Part shown: positions 1-5,084 of the stretch, piece by piece
How the letters are laid out: every line of letters begins with the position of its first letter
Position numbering within the stretch: the first letter of the stretch is position 1
Source of the DNA: Omnitrophica bacterium RIFOXYB12_FULL_50_7
GTDB taxonomy: Bacteria > Omnitrophota > Omnitrophia > Omnitrophales > Aquincolibacteriaceae
Assembly (NCBI GenBank): GCA_001804345.1
Contig: MHFU01000158.1
Span: 13,805-18,888 of the forward strand
Direction: 5' to 3'
DNA: 5,084 nt
Translations under genes and position numbers: made by a program
The notes under the pieces: model-generated
What the model saw: the letters and a program-made list of their open reading frames with translations, nothing else
The model's database searches: none
Told to the model about the DNA's origin: nothing

Positions 1-3000
1 AGCCACCCGCCCAGTGAAGAATGGATTGAGGCGGATTTCCTTGTAGCAAATCCGAAAGGCATCCATGCGGGGCCGGTATCTTTGCTTGAAACCATAGTGA
101 AGCAGCATCAGCCTAAACGAGCTATTTTGAAAACAACCAATGGAGAATTCGACGTATTCAATACTTTGAGCATGCTCGGCTCAGCAGTTGTTCAAGGGCA
201 AAAGGTTATGCTGCGTTTTGAAGGATTGCCTGAAAAGGAATTACAAATTCTCTTAAATGAGGCCATGACCAATGTCAAGGACGGAGAAGTACCTGTCTTC
301 AAGCTCGATGGAAAGATCCGGAATGTCCGCTCGGAATTGCGGGAACCGACGAAGGGTGTCCAGGAAGCCAAACCTTCTGATATTGAAGAAGAAATGAAAA
401 TCTTGAAGCGCCATGCCCAAGAGGGGATTGCACGGGTACTCATTGTGGAAGATCGTTCGGAGGTTAGTGGCTTTTTAAACGATGCAATCAAAGGTTGGAA
501 AAAAGGCGCTGCGAAAGTTTCAGTTACAGTCGTACGCAACGGCGAAGCAGGTTTGGATATGGCAACGCACGGAGATTATGACCTGGTGTGGTCTGATTTC
601 AATATACCAGGGAAAAATGGGGCAGAGATGGCAACAGCCATACATGCTGTAAAACCTGAGCTTCCCATTGTTCTTTGGTCAGGAAACATTGTGCCGGAAG
701 AAATGTTTTCAAGGCGTGGAAAGGGGAGTACTCCTGAGGAAAAAGCCGCTGATCAATTATTGGAAAGAGGAATTATTGTGCGGGTACTGGGTAAACCTGT
801 TGAGTTTTCTATGATTAAATTTACGTTGAAGGAAATGGACCAACATGTAAAAGCTGTTGCCCAGAAGAAACTTGATGCGTTACGATCTGCGTTACCGCCC
901 GTTGCACAAGGTGAAGAAACTTCCGCTTTGGCGGAAGTGCAGTCAGATCAACCAATCGTTCAAGAAGTGACAAGGCCTTTGGATCCTTTAACGATATCGA
1001 TTGACGAAGCGGCCAAGGTCCAAAACATCTTTATTGTCGGGCACCAGGGTCAGAACTACGCGCAATTAAGTTATGACGTTAAGCACTTTGGTATTTTTGT
1101 TCCTCTTCTTCTTAAAAAATTTCCAAACGCCAAAATTCATATAGCCGCAGATTATCCTAATCTTTTTGCGGCAAAGCGGTTTAGTTCCAGAGTGGTTCCT
1201 GTTCGCGACTCCGATTATTTGAAAGGAACGGAGCCTCAAACAGTTGAGCCGACGTCTGTGCCGCGCGGGACTATTGCAGATGTCATTGCTCAAGGGCACG
1301 CGGAGAAATTTGCAACATGGCTTACGGATCAGGGATGTGACATGGTTTTTGATTTTACCAGGAATGGAGAAAGCCTTCAGGGGGCTCTTTTAAAGATGTC
1401 TGAGCAAGAGAGAAAAAAGCCTGTAGCCGAACGTAGATATTTACCGGCTGCCTTTATTCATATGAGTCCTTTGGCGGGAGCCGATGCTCCTGCCGGGAAC
1501 GTGCCCAAGCCTGTTGTCGTGATCGACGCGAACAAACCGCAAGGGAGCCAACTTTACCATGTCAAGGGAACGGAAACTGCTTCTACCAGAAAAACGCCGC
1601 AAGGAAAACCTCCCAAGCATTGGGAAATGATCAAAAGGGTTTTCCGCGAACTCGGGCTTTGGAAAGACAAAATGGACCTCCAGGATATCGATCTTCAGCA
1701 GTTAGGGTTGGATGAATTGGAAAAAGAAGGCGTAAAAAAGGAATTAGAAGGAATGCTTCGAAGGACGGGTCTTGCAGAGCCGGATATCCAGGAGGTGATG
1801 AAGAATGGACGGAAATTTATCTATGTCAATGTTTTCTCCCATTCAGAGCCGGAGCTTGGTGGTTCGGAGCTTTGGGTCCCGATGCTTTCCTGGATCTTAA
1901 AAAATACAAACGCGGTTTTGTTTTTTGCCTCGAGCGGCCCTAAAGATCAGGCCCGTCATGCGGAGAAATTGGAGCCGGTGCTGGTAGCGCTTAAGGCGAT
2001 GCATCCTGAAGCTTTGAAGCGGATCGTCTCCGTAACTCCGGATCTTTCCGTGGACAAAGTGATCCAGTTGATGCGGGTGATGGACCTTGTCATGACGCCG
2101 GATCATTCCGGATTTTCGGATATGGCAACGGTCCTGAATGTTCGGCAGTTTCAGGTAGCGAGCACCGAGGATTCACCGACTACAACTTACCGGAAAAATT
2201 CCAGGGTGGTAACAAAAGGTTCTGCGGTAGCTGCTGTTTCTGAGATCGAAGCGATGTTCCCCAAACAATATAAACTTGCCAGAAGCCGCATCCTTGCAAG
2301 CAACCTGTTTCAAAGGGCTCTTGTGATTGATGATACCGAGTCGGTGCGTAACGTATCGCAAGTGATTCTTCAAAGGGCTGTAGGGATCCCGAACGTGGAT
2401 GTAGCGGTGAATGGTCAGGATGCTTTAGAAAAGGTAACAAGTGATCATGATCTTATTGTCTGTGATATCGAGATGCCGGTTATGGATGGGCCGGAATTTT
2501 TTGAGCGTTTGATGCAAAGGCGTAAAGACGAAAGGCAGCCTATGCCTTCGTTTCTTTTTATTTCTGGAGATGGAGCTAACAAAAGCAAAATAGCCGAGCA
2601 TATTCAAGGTGGGCGGGTTGCTTTTTTGCAGAAACCCGTTGGCGTGGTGGAGTTACAGGCGATGGTCCATAAGTTGGCGCAGTCACAATCTCAAACAGAT
2701 CAGGGCAGTGAATCGGGGATGACCCAACGGGCAGAACTGCGCCAGTTGGAGCTTCAAGGGTCGACGCCGGAAGCGCGTGCCGAGCTTCGCTTCACGAAGG
2801 ATTTAACAACGGTTGAAACAGGGATGCCTACGGAACGACTGGAAGCGGTTCGTTGGACGGCGCATGAAGTAGAGGATATTTTTTCAGAAACGGCTATTGA
2901 GGCATTAATTCCTGGTGAAAGCATCGATAAACGTGCGATAGCTCGGGCGTGGATTGCTTCTCAGCTGATCAAGGATGCCCCGGAGTCGGGGATCTCGAAT

Positions 3001-3603
3001 AAACGTCTTGAAAAGCTTCTGACCATGCTTATGAATTCTGTTTCGGTCGCGGTAAAAGCGGCGGTTTCCGCTTCTACTGCGCCCGGTCCTCAAATCCAGG
3101 CGAATCTTTTTGGGATCACCGAAAAACAATTGATGTCCTGGGATAGGGATTTGGCTGTCTTTTTAGGTATGTTAGTAGGTTTTCGGGCGACTTTTTCGGG
3201 CAATGTGGATTTGAATGCCGCAACAGCAAAAAGAAGTGAGTTGCGAATCTATGAGCTCGCTCGAAAACACGGGATCGCTCTTGCGGAAGGGCAGTTCCGA
3301 CTTGTTCCTGCCCAGGGTGATAATTTCTTTGCTTCATTCAGGCAAGGGGACAGCGTTGCTGCGTTTGTGGCGCGTGACGAAGACCAGCTGCCTCGGGTTA
3401 ATGGAGCTCGGAGTACTTATTGGGTTACAGGTGATAAATCCGGGGGTATTACCGTAATTGAGGCATGGGGGATCGTATTGCTCCGCACTGTTTCAGATCT
3501 TAAACCCAACCTTGAAATACAACATGCCGATCACTATCGGGCCATTTTGGATCTTGTGCGGAACGCCATTCAGGGTTATCTCAAACTCAGTATTGCTGCC
3601 TAA
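1..3603 (+). CDS. Mosaic signalling protein HPr–REC–GT9-like–REC–unknown C-terminus (5' partial)
   Basis: The frame is open from base 1 to the TAA at 3601, so the true start lies upstream; 1200 residues are visible (residue 1 = bases 1-3). Residues about 10-105 resemble HPr: the NPKGIHAGP motif places the phosphorylatable His at 22, but the usual Arg two residues later is Gly24, and the regulatory-Ser position appears to be Asn. Residues about 145-280 form a REC domain with Glu150/Asp151, phospho-acceptor Asp199, Ser227 and Lys265, and a longer than usual insert before the Lys. Residues about 338-500 and 605-735 resemble the two halves of GT9 heptosyltransferases; the second contains MTPDHSGFSDMA, near the family's nDsGxxHlA signature. 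A charged linker lies between them. Residues about 771-893 are a second REC with Asp777/Asp778, Asp822, Ser855 and Lys878. Residues about 930-1200 are unrecognised. R-[S/A]-E-L-R occurs four times, near domain borders or within the C-terminal region. I see no kinase domain or membrane segment. The REC calls are firm, HPr is good, and GT9 is moderate; transferase activity is not shown. Confidence 0.85.
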   Translation, partial: SHPPSEEWIEADFLVANPKGIHAGPVSLLETIVKQHQPKRAILKTTNGEFDVFNTLSMLGSAVVQGQKVMLRFEGLPEKELQILLNEAMTNVKDGEVPVFKLDGKIRNVRSELREPTKGVQEAKPSDIEEEMKILKRHAQEGIARVLIVEDRSEVSGFLNDAIKGWKKGAAKVSVTVVRNGEAGLDMATHGDYDLVWSDFNIPGKNGAEMATAIHAVKPELPIVLWSGNIVPEEMFSRRGKGSTPEEKAADQLLERGIIVRVLGKPVEFSMIKFTLKEMDQHVKAVAQKKLDALRSALPPVAQGEETSALAEVQSDQPIVQEVTRPLDPLTISIDEAAKVQNIFIVGHQGQNYAQLSYDVKHFGIFVPLLLKKFPNAKIHIAADYPNLFAAKRFSSRVVPVRDSDYLKGTEPQTVEPTSVPRGTIADVIAQGHAEKFATWLTDQGCDMVFDFTRNGESLQGALLKMSEQERKKPVAERRYLPAAFIHMSPLAGADAPAGNVPKPVVVIDANKPQGSQLYHVKGTETASTRKTPQGKPPKHWEMIKRVFRELGLWKDKMDLQDIDLQQLGLDELEKEGVKKELEGMLRRTGLAEPDIQEVMKNGRKFIYVNVFSHSEPELGGSELWVPMLSWILKNTNAVLFFASSGPKDQARHAEKLEPVLVALKAMHPEALKRIVSVTPDLSVDKVIQLMRVMDLVMTPDHSGFSDMATVLNVRQFQVASTEDSPTTTYRKNSRVVTKGSAVAAVSEIEAMFPKQYKLARSRILASNLFQRALVIDDTESVRNVSQVILQRAVGIPNVDVAVNGQDALEKVTSDHDLIVCDIEMPVMDGPEFFERLMQRRKDERQPMPSFLFISGDGANKSKIAEHIQGGRVAFLQKPVGVVELQAMVHKLAQSQSQTDQGSESGMTQRAELRQLELQGSTPEARAELRFTKDLTTVETGMPTERLEAVRWTAHEVEDIFSETAIEALIPGESIDKRAIARAWIASQLIKDAPESGISNKRLEKLLTMLMNSVSVAVKAAVSASTAPGPQIQANLFGITEKQLMSWDRDLAVFLGMLVGFRATFSGNVDLNAATAKRSELRIYELARKHGIALAEGQFRLVPAQGDNFFASFRQGDSVAAFVARDEDQLPRVNGARSTYWVTGDKSGGITVIEAWGIVLLRTVSDLKPNLEIQHADHYRAILDLVRNAIQGYLKLSIAA

Positions 3604-3638
3604 TTTTCGGAAACCTCAAATTCCAATTCGCTCCGCTT

Positions 3639-3658
3639 AATCCGCTTGGATTTTCTTT
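3639..3658 (+). terminator. Weak possible terminator of the large gene
   Basis: AATCC-GCTT-GGATT can form a 5-bp stem with a 4-nt loop, followed by TTCTTT, about 35 bases after the stop codon. The stem is short and AT-rich, and it overlaps the proposed -35 of the tRNA promoter. It would be a poor terminator; the large transcript may instead read through into the tRNA. Confidence 0.2.
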
Positions 3659-3673
3659 GAAAAACAGTATAAT
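3646..3673 (+). promoter_or_regulatory. Sigma-70-like promoter for tRNA-Glu
   Basis: A perfect TATAAT -10 box lies at 3668-3673, with TTGGAT (3646-3651, three matches to TTGACA) 16 bp upstream. Transcription would start near 3680, giving a leader of about 75 nt before the mature tRNA. The -10 is convincing and the -35 is weak. Confidence 0.6.
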
Positions 3674-3681
3674 CCTGCCCT

Positions 3682-3741
3682 CGTGTCGGAGATGGGTTTC
3701 AAGTTCATCCCGAACACGCACCTGCGCGTTGGGCGCAGGTG
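3682..3741 (+). other. Two abutting hairpins in the tRNA-Glu leader
   Basis: Hairpin A (3682-3718) pairs CGTGT with ACACG, CGG with CCG, and GATGGG with TTCATC. That gives 12 Watson-Crick and 2 G-U pairs with two single-A bulges and a 7-nt loop. Hairpin B (3719-3741) is a perfect 9-bp CACCTGCGC/GCGCAGGTG stem with loop GTTGG. B begins at the base after A ends, and 14 bases separate it from the tRNA. Both lie downstream of the TATAAT box, so they should be in the primary transcript. Roles could include RNase P or RNase E processing, attenuation, or a separate small RNA; nothing in the sequence chooses between them. The pairing is read directly; any function is inference. Confidence 0.45.
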
Positions 3742-3755
3742 CCGCTGATTTTCGC

Positions 3756-3833
3756 GTCCCCATCGTCTAGGTCGGCCTAGGACACCAGGTTTTCATCCTG
3801 GTAACAGGGGTTCAAATCCCCTTGGGGACGCCA
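3756..3833 (+). tRNA. trnE: tRNA-Glu (anticodon UUC), CCA encoded
   Basis: A full cloverleaf can be drawn. The acceptor GTCCCCA (3756-3762) pairs with TGGGGAC (3823-3829). The D stem is GTC/GAC (3765-3767/3781-3783). The anticodon stem CCAGG/CCTGG encloses the loop TTTTCAT, with anticodon TTC at 3792-3794. The T stem AGGGG/CCCCT encloses loop TTCAAAT. The discriminator is G3830, followed by an encoded CCA (3831-3833). The sequence closely follows bacterial tRNA-Glu as known from E. coli. The D-loop is slightly large and contains a CTAGG/CCTAG inverted pair that could lengthen the D stem. Glu-tRNA serves translation and, in many bacteria, tetrapyrrole synthesis. The 3' end is duplicated 155 bp downstream. 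Confidence 0.97.
3813..3831 (+). repeat. Direct repeat copy 1: 3' end of tRNA-Glu (att-like)
   Basis: CAAATCCCCTTGGGGACGC spans part of the T loop, the T-stem 3' strand, the acceptor 3' strand, the discriminator and the first C of CCA. It recurs exactly 155 bp downstream. The 3' end of a tRNA gene is the classic attB site for integrases and the usual point of tail duplication. This copy belongs to the functional tRNA. Confidence 0.75.
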
Positions 3834-3876
3834 AATATCGCACACGGTTTTTACCGTGCGCGATATTTGTTTATAC
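3832..3876 (+). terminator. Intrinsic terminator of tRNA-Glu
   Basis: CAAATATCGC (3832-3841) pairs with GCGATATTTG (3860-3869). After one A/C mismatch, CACGGT (3843-3848) pairs with ACCGTG (3853-3858) around a TTTT loop, so 16 of 17 positions pair. A T-rich stretch (TTTATA) follows. The stem begins inside the encoded CCA, as is common for terminators directly behind a tRNA. The stem is near-symmetrical, but the T tract is short, so strength is uncertain. It could also act on the opposite strand. Confidence 0.7.
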
Positions 3877-3879
3877 GGT

Positions 3880-3986
3880 GGGGATTTGAAGGGAGCGCTG
3901 TTTAGAAACATGACGCAATGTCATGTTTGTAGCGCGGGTGGCCGACCCAGAGCGAAGCTTAGGGCGCCAAATCCCCTTGGGGACGC
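3880..3986 (+). other. Structured tRNA-tail element (possible mobile or RNA element)
   Basis: This 107-nt stretch folds on paper into a closed multi-branch structure. The closing stem P1 is GGGGATTTG (3880-3888) with CAAATCCCC (3968-3976), a perfect 9 bp. P2 is GCGCT/AGCGC (3895-3899/3931-3935), continuing after an internal loop into a perfect 9-bp stem AAACATGAC/GTCATGTTT (3906-3914/3920-3928) with loop GCAAT. P3 is GGGT/ACCC (3936-3939/3945-3948). P4 is a marginal AGC/GCT (3951-3953/3957-3959). The 3' strand of P1 and the following bases are the duplicated tRNA-Glu tail. The 5' strand, extended to GGGGATTTGAA, is an exact reverse complement of tRNA bases 3811-3821. Both ends therefore carry tRNA-derived sequence. 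There is no credible coding frame. I do not recognise it as a named RNA family. It could be a small non-autonomous repeat, a remnant of integration, or an RNA read through from the tRNA. Confidence 0.5.
3968..3986 (+). repeat. Direct repeat copy 2: duplicated tRNA-Glu tail (att-like)
   Basis: This is 19 of 19 identical to tRNA bases 3813-3831, and identity stops at both flanks. No tRNA body precedes it, so it is a tail-only copy. Tail-only duplications usually mark the far end of an element that entered at a tRNA gene, but here only 155 bp separates the copies, too little for an integrase-bearing element. It may be a deletion remnant, one junction of a tandem arrangement with another copy outside the window, or part of the structured repeat. 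Confidence 0.75.
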
Positions 3987-4013
3987 TCTTCTATTCGAAC
4001 ATCTACCACGCAT

Positions 4014-4054
4014 GTTAACCAAAGAATCCTGCATTAAGAATGTTTTTGGTTAAC
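4014..4054. promoter_or_regulatory. Operator pair O1/O2 (upstream inverted repeat)
   Basis: GTTAACCAAA (4014-4023) and its exact reverse complement TTTGGTTAAC (4045-4054) are separated by 21 bp. The pair lies just upstream of the -35 box of the two-gene operon. The identical geometry recurs 54 bp downstream, so this is best read as a regulator-binding site; a hairpin would need a 21-nt loop. The regulator is unknown: one or both operon products, or an unlinked protein. Confidence 0.7.
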
Positions 4055-4058
4055 TCGC

Positions 4059-4087
4059 TTGACCTGAGTTAACCAAAATGCTATTAT
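4059..4087 (+). promoter_or_regulatory. Strong sigma-70-like promoter of the two-gene operon
   Basis: TTGACC (4059-4064, five of six to TTGACA) and TATTAT (4082-4087, five of six to TATAAT) are separated by the ideal 17 bp. Transcription would start near 4095, giving a leader of about 25 nt. The operator half-site at 4068-4077 fills the spacer, so a bound regulator should block RNA polymerase. Confidence 0.75.
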
Positions 4088-4108
4088 ATCAATGAAGATT
4101 TGGTTAAC
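4068..4108. promoter_or_regulatory. Operator pair O3/O4 overlapping the promoter
   Basis: GTTAACCAAA (4068-4077) and TTTGGTTAAC (4099-4108) are again 21 bp apart, reproducing O1/O2 exactly. O3 lies between the -35 and -10 boxes, and O4 lies just after the expected start site, ending two bases before the Shine-Dalgarno. This position predicts repression. Each half-site contains the palindrome GTTAAC. Confidence 0.75.
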
Positions 4109-4109
4109 T

Positions 4110-4117
4110 GGAGGGGG
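4110..4117 (+). promoter_or_regulatory. Shine-Dalgarno of the first operon gene
   Basis: GGAGGGGG ends two bases before the ATG at 4120; the GGAGG core is five bases from it. This is a strong site and it fixes the start. O4 abuts it, so the same DNA also forms the 5' leader of the mRNA. Confidence 0.8.
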
Positions 4118-4119
4118 CT

Positions 4120-4431
4120 ATGGGCGTGCTTAAAGGTGTTCTTGAGGAAGAACGCGAACGATTAAAACAGGTTGAAAAAGGGTATCTTCGTGAAATCGCG
4201 AAGCTTCCGGAGGGCAGTATCCAGATCAAGAAAATTAAGGAACACGATTACCCTTACCGTGTGTTGAGCAAAAAAGGGAAAATTCGGTGTGAGTATCTCG
4301 GGAAACTGCCAGGGGCGGAACTGAAGGAGATGAAGGACAAGGTCGCTCTCCGAAAGAAATATAAGTCACTTCTGAAAGATGCTCGGTCTAACCAGAAAAT
4401 GATTGAAAGGGCGCTTCGTGGAAAGACATGA
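4120..4431 (+). CDS. Small charged protein, candidate antitoxin/partner of the nucleotidyltransferase
   Basis: This is a complete 103-residue ORF with an ATG start behind a strong Shine-Dalgarno and a dedicated promoter. I do not recognise a named family. The N-terminal third (residues about 5-28) is a Glu/Lys/Arg-rich helix. The centre (about 29-66: LPEGS, then YPYRVLSKKGKIRCEYLGK) alternates aromatic and basic residues and looks like a small beta sheet. The C-terminal third (about 67-101) is again helical and Lys/Arg-rich, possibly a coiled coil. No helix-turn-helix is obvious, though the basic character would permit DNA or RNA binding. The last 14 bases overlap the next gene, implying translational coupling. 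Being first in a two-gene operon, under an operator-covered promoter and ahead of a nucleotidyltransferase-fold gene, suggests an antitoxin or obligate partner. That role rests on context only. Confidence 0.75.
   Translation: MGVLKGVLEEERERLKQVEKGYLREIAKLPEGSIQIKKIKEHDYPYRVLSKKGKIRCEYLGKLPGAELKEMKDKVALRKKYKSLLKDARSNQKMIERALRGKT
4405..4411 (+). promoter_or_regulatory. Ribosome binding site deciding the GTG start at 4418
   Basis: GAAAGGG lies six bases before GTG 4418, inside the end of the upstream gene. It supports a GTG start that overlaps that gene by 14 bases, in preference to the later in-frame ATG at 4496. Confidence 0.5.
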
Positions 4432-5084
4432 CCAGACCGGGTTATTGCTCCGGATTTTGAAGCGTTTTTCCGAAACCGGGGTGCTTGATCAATGCATGTT
4501 GATCGGGAGCTGGTGCCTATATTTTTACCGGCTCGAATTTGAGAAAGCGGATCTTTTGTCCACGGTGAGAACCCTGGATGTGGATTTTCTTATACCTCAC
4601 CCTGGCCAGATCAAGAAGATTGTGGATATCCCCGAGCTTTTAAAAGAGGAGGGTTTCATACCGTTACTGAATTTTTCTAACGGTCTAGTTCGCTACCAGC
4701 ATCCGGATTTATTAGTGGAATTCCTTGTTCCGGAATTAGGACGTGGATTTCATAAACCGAGGGACATCCATCCCTGGCATATTCAGGCTCAGGAGATTCG
4801 CTATCTGAATTTTTTGACAGCATACCCGCAAAAGATTCAATATGAGAATGTGACGGTTTGTGTCCCGGAGCCGGCTGCTTTTGCTTTGCACAAGTTGATC
4901 ATAAGCGCAAGACGAACCAAAAAAGAAAAGCGGGAAAAAGATCTCGAGACGGCGGTTAGTATTCTGAAATTCCTGCTCAAATATCCCAAGGAGGAAGCGA
5001 GGGTGAGGGAAGTGCTCGTGAAGATTCCCGCGAAATGGCGCAAGTCAATCCTTGCCGTTTCCTCGAAGCATTTTGCGGCCTTTA
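4418..5084 (+). CDS. GSU2403/NTP_transf_8-like nucleotidyltransferase-fold protein (3' partial)
   Basis: The frame is open from after the TGA at 4400 to the window end, giving 222 residues from the GTG at 4418; the stop is outside. The first residues (LLLRILKRFSETGVLDQCML) form a helix leading into LIGSWCLYFYR, with the nucleotidyltransferase-type Gly-Ser at 30-31. TLDVDFLIP supplies the paired carboxylates Asp54 and Asp56. VEFLVPE supplies a plausible third acid, Glu101, on a following strand. This is the Pol-beta/MNT-like superfamily pattern, and the GSW and TLDVDFL motifs best fit the GSU2403 family as I remember it. A Lys/Arg-rich helix follows near residues 165-180. Proteins of this fold transfer nucleotides to proteins, RNA or small molecules, and include the toxins AbiEii/MenA and MNT. 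The actual substrate here is unknown. Starting at ATG 4496 would lose the N-terminal helix. It is the second gene of the operon. Confidence 0.8.
   Translation, partial: MERHDQTGLLLRILKRFSETGVLDQCMLIGSWCLYFYRLEFEKADLLSTVRTLDVDFLIPHPGQIKKIVDIPELLKEEGFIPLLNFSNGLVRYQHPDLLVEFLVPELGRGFHKPRDIHPWHIQAQEIRYLNFLTAYPQKIQYENVTVCVPEPAAFALHKLIISARRTKKEKREKDLETAVSILKFLLKYPKEEARVREVLVKIPAKWRKSILAVSSKHFAAF

Noticed and set aside
82..84. TTG at base 82 as start of the large gene
   Set aside because: The same frame is open to base 1, and the upstream codons encode the HPr active-site motif, so the gene is 5'-truncated by the window.
192..3337. Several antisense ORFs opposite the large gene
   Set aside because: They are low-complexity shadows of the coding strand, with no promoter or domain evidence.
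3215..3640. Two alternative-frame ORFs (3215-3457 and 3458-3640) over the end of the large gene
   Set aside because: They lie almost wholly inside the large gene in another frame, with no ribosome binding site or recognisable domain.
3696..3718. Resemblance of TTCATCCCGAACACG to a conserved part of 5S rRNA
   Set aside because: Only this short stretch matches; the flanks do not fold or align as 5S, and the bases are explained by hairpin A.
3856..4053. 65-codon plus-strand ORF behind the tRNA
   Set aside because: It crosses the terminator stem, the structured element, the tail repeat and operator O1, lacks a good ribosome binding site, and has no protein-like character.
4014..4108. GTTAACC repeats as a CRISPR array
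   Set aside because: The repeat units are only 10 bp, alternate in orientation, and overlay a promoter; this is operator geometry.
4428..4460. ATG at 4428 (ATGA overlap) as start of the second operon gene
   Set aside because: That frame stops after 10 codons; the nucleotidyltransferase frame is different and begins at GTG 4418.
4496..4498. ATG 4496 as start of the nucleotidyltransferase-like gene
   Set aside because: It would remove the N-terminal helix before LIGSW, has no Shine-Dalgarno, and leaves a 64-base gap. GTG 4418 has a ribosome binding site and a coupled overlap.
4837..5043. Antisense ORF of 68 codons
   Set aside because: It is the complement of the nucleotidyltransferase coding frame with no independent support.

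Overview
The window has three parts. (1) Bases 1-3603 are the 3' part of one very long plus-strand gene. Its frame is already open at base 1. It encodes an HPr-like domain, a response-regulator receiver (REC), a GT-B/heptosyltransferase-like region, a second REC, and a roughly 270-residue C-terminal region I do not recognise. (2) Bases 3604-4119 do not code for protein. They hold a tRNA-Glu(UUC) gene with its own promoter, a structured leader and an intrinsic terminator. Next comes a compact structured element ending in a 19-bp copy of the tRNA 3' end, then a promoter covered by four copies of a GTTAACCAAA operator half-site. (3) Bases 4120-5084 hold a tight two-gene operon: a 103-residue charged protein, then a GSU2403/NTP_transf_8-like nucleotidyltransferase-fold protein that runs off the window. 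It starts at a GTG inside the first gene. The layout (small gene first, overlap, nucleotidyltransferase second, operators across the promoter) resembles a toxin-antitoxin or AbiE-like module.

The sequence suggests a bacterium: sigma-70-like -35/-10 boxes, purine-rich ribosome binding sites, an encoded CCA tail and moderate GC content. The oversized mosaic signalling protein, with HPr, REC and GT9-like pieces joined by recurring R-[S/A]-E-L-R motifs, reminds me of Candidatus Omnitrophota and related uncultured lineages. That placement is an inference from style and is not demonstrated here.

The large protein probably links phospho-signalling (HPr-type histidine, two complete Asp receivers) to a sugar-transferase-like core. 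I see no histidine kinase domain, so partners must lie elsewhere or upstream. The tRNA region looks like an integration or rearrangement hotspot, and the nucleotidyltransferase pair sits just beyond the duplicated tRNA tail, as expected for accessory cargo. The items most worth following up are the tRNA-tail element, the helically phased quadruple operator with its gene pair, and the architecture and repeated motif of the large protein.
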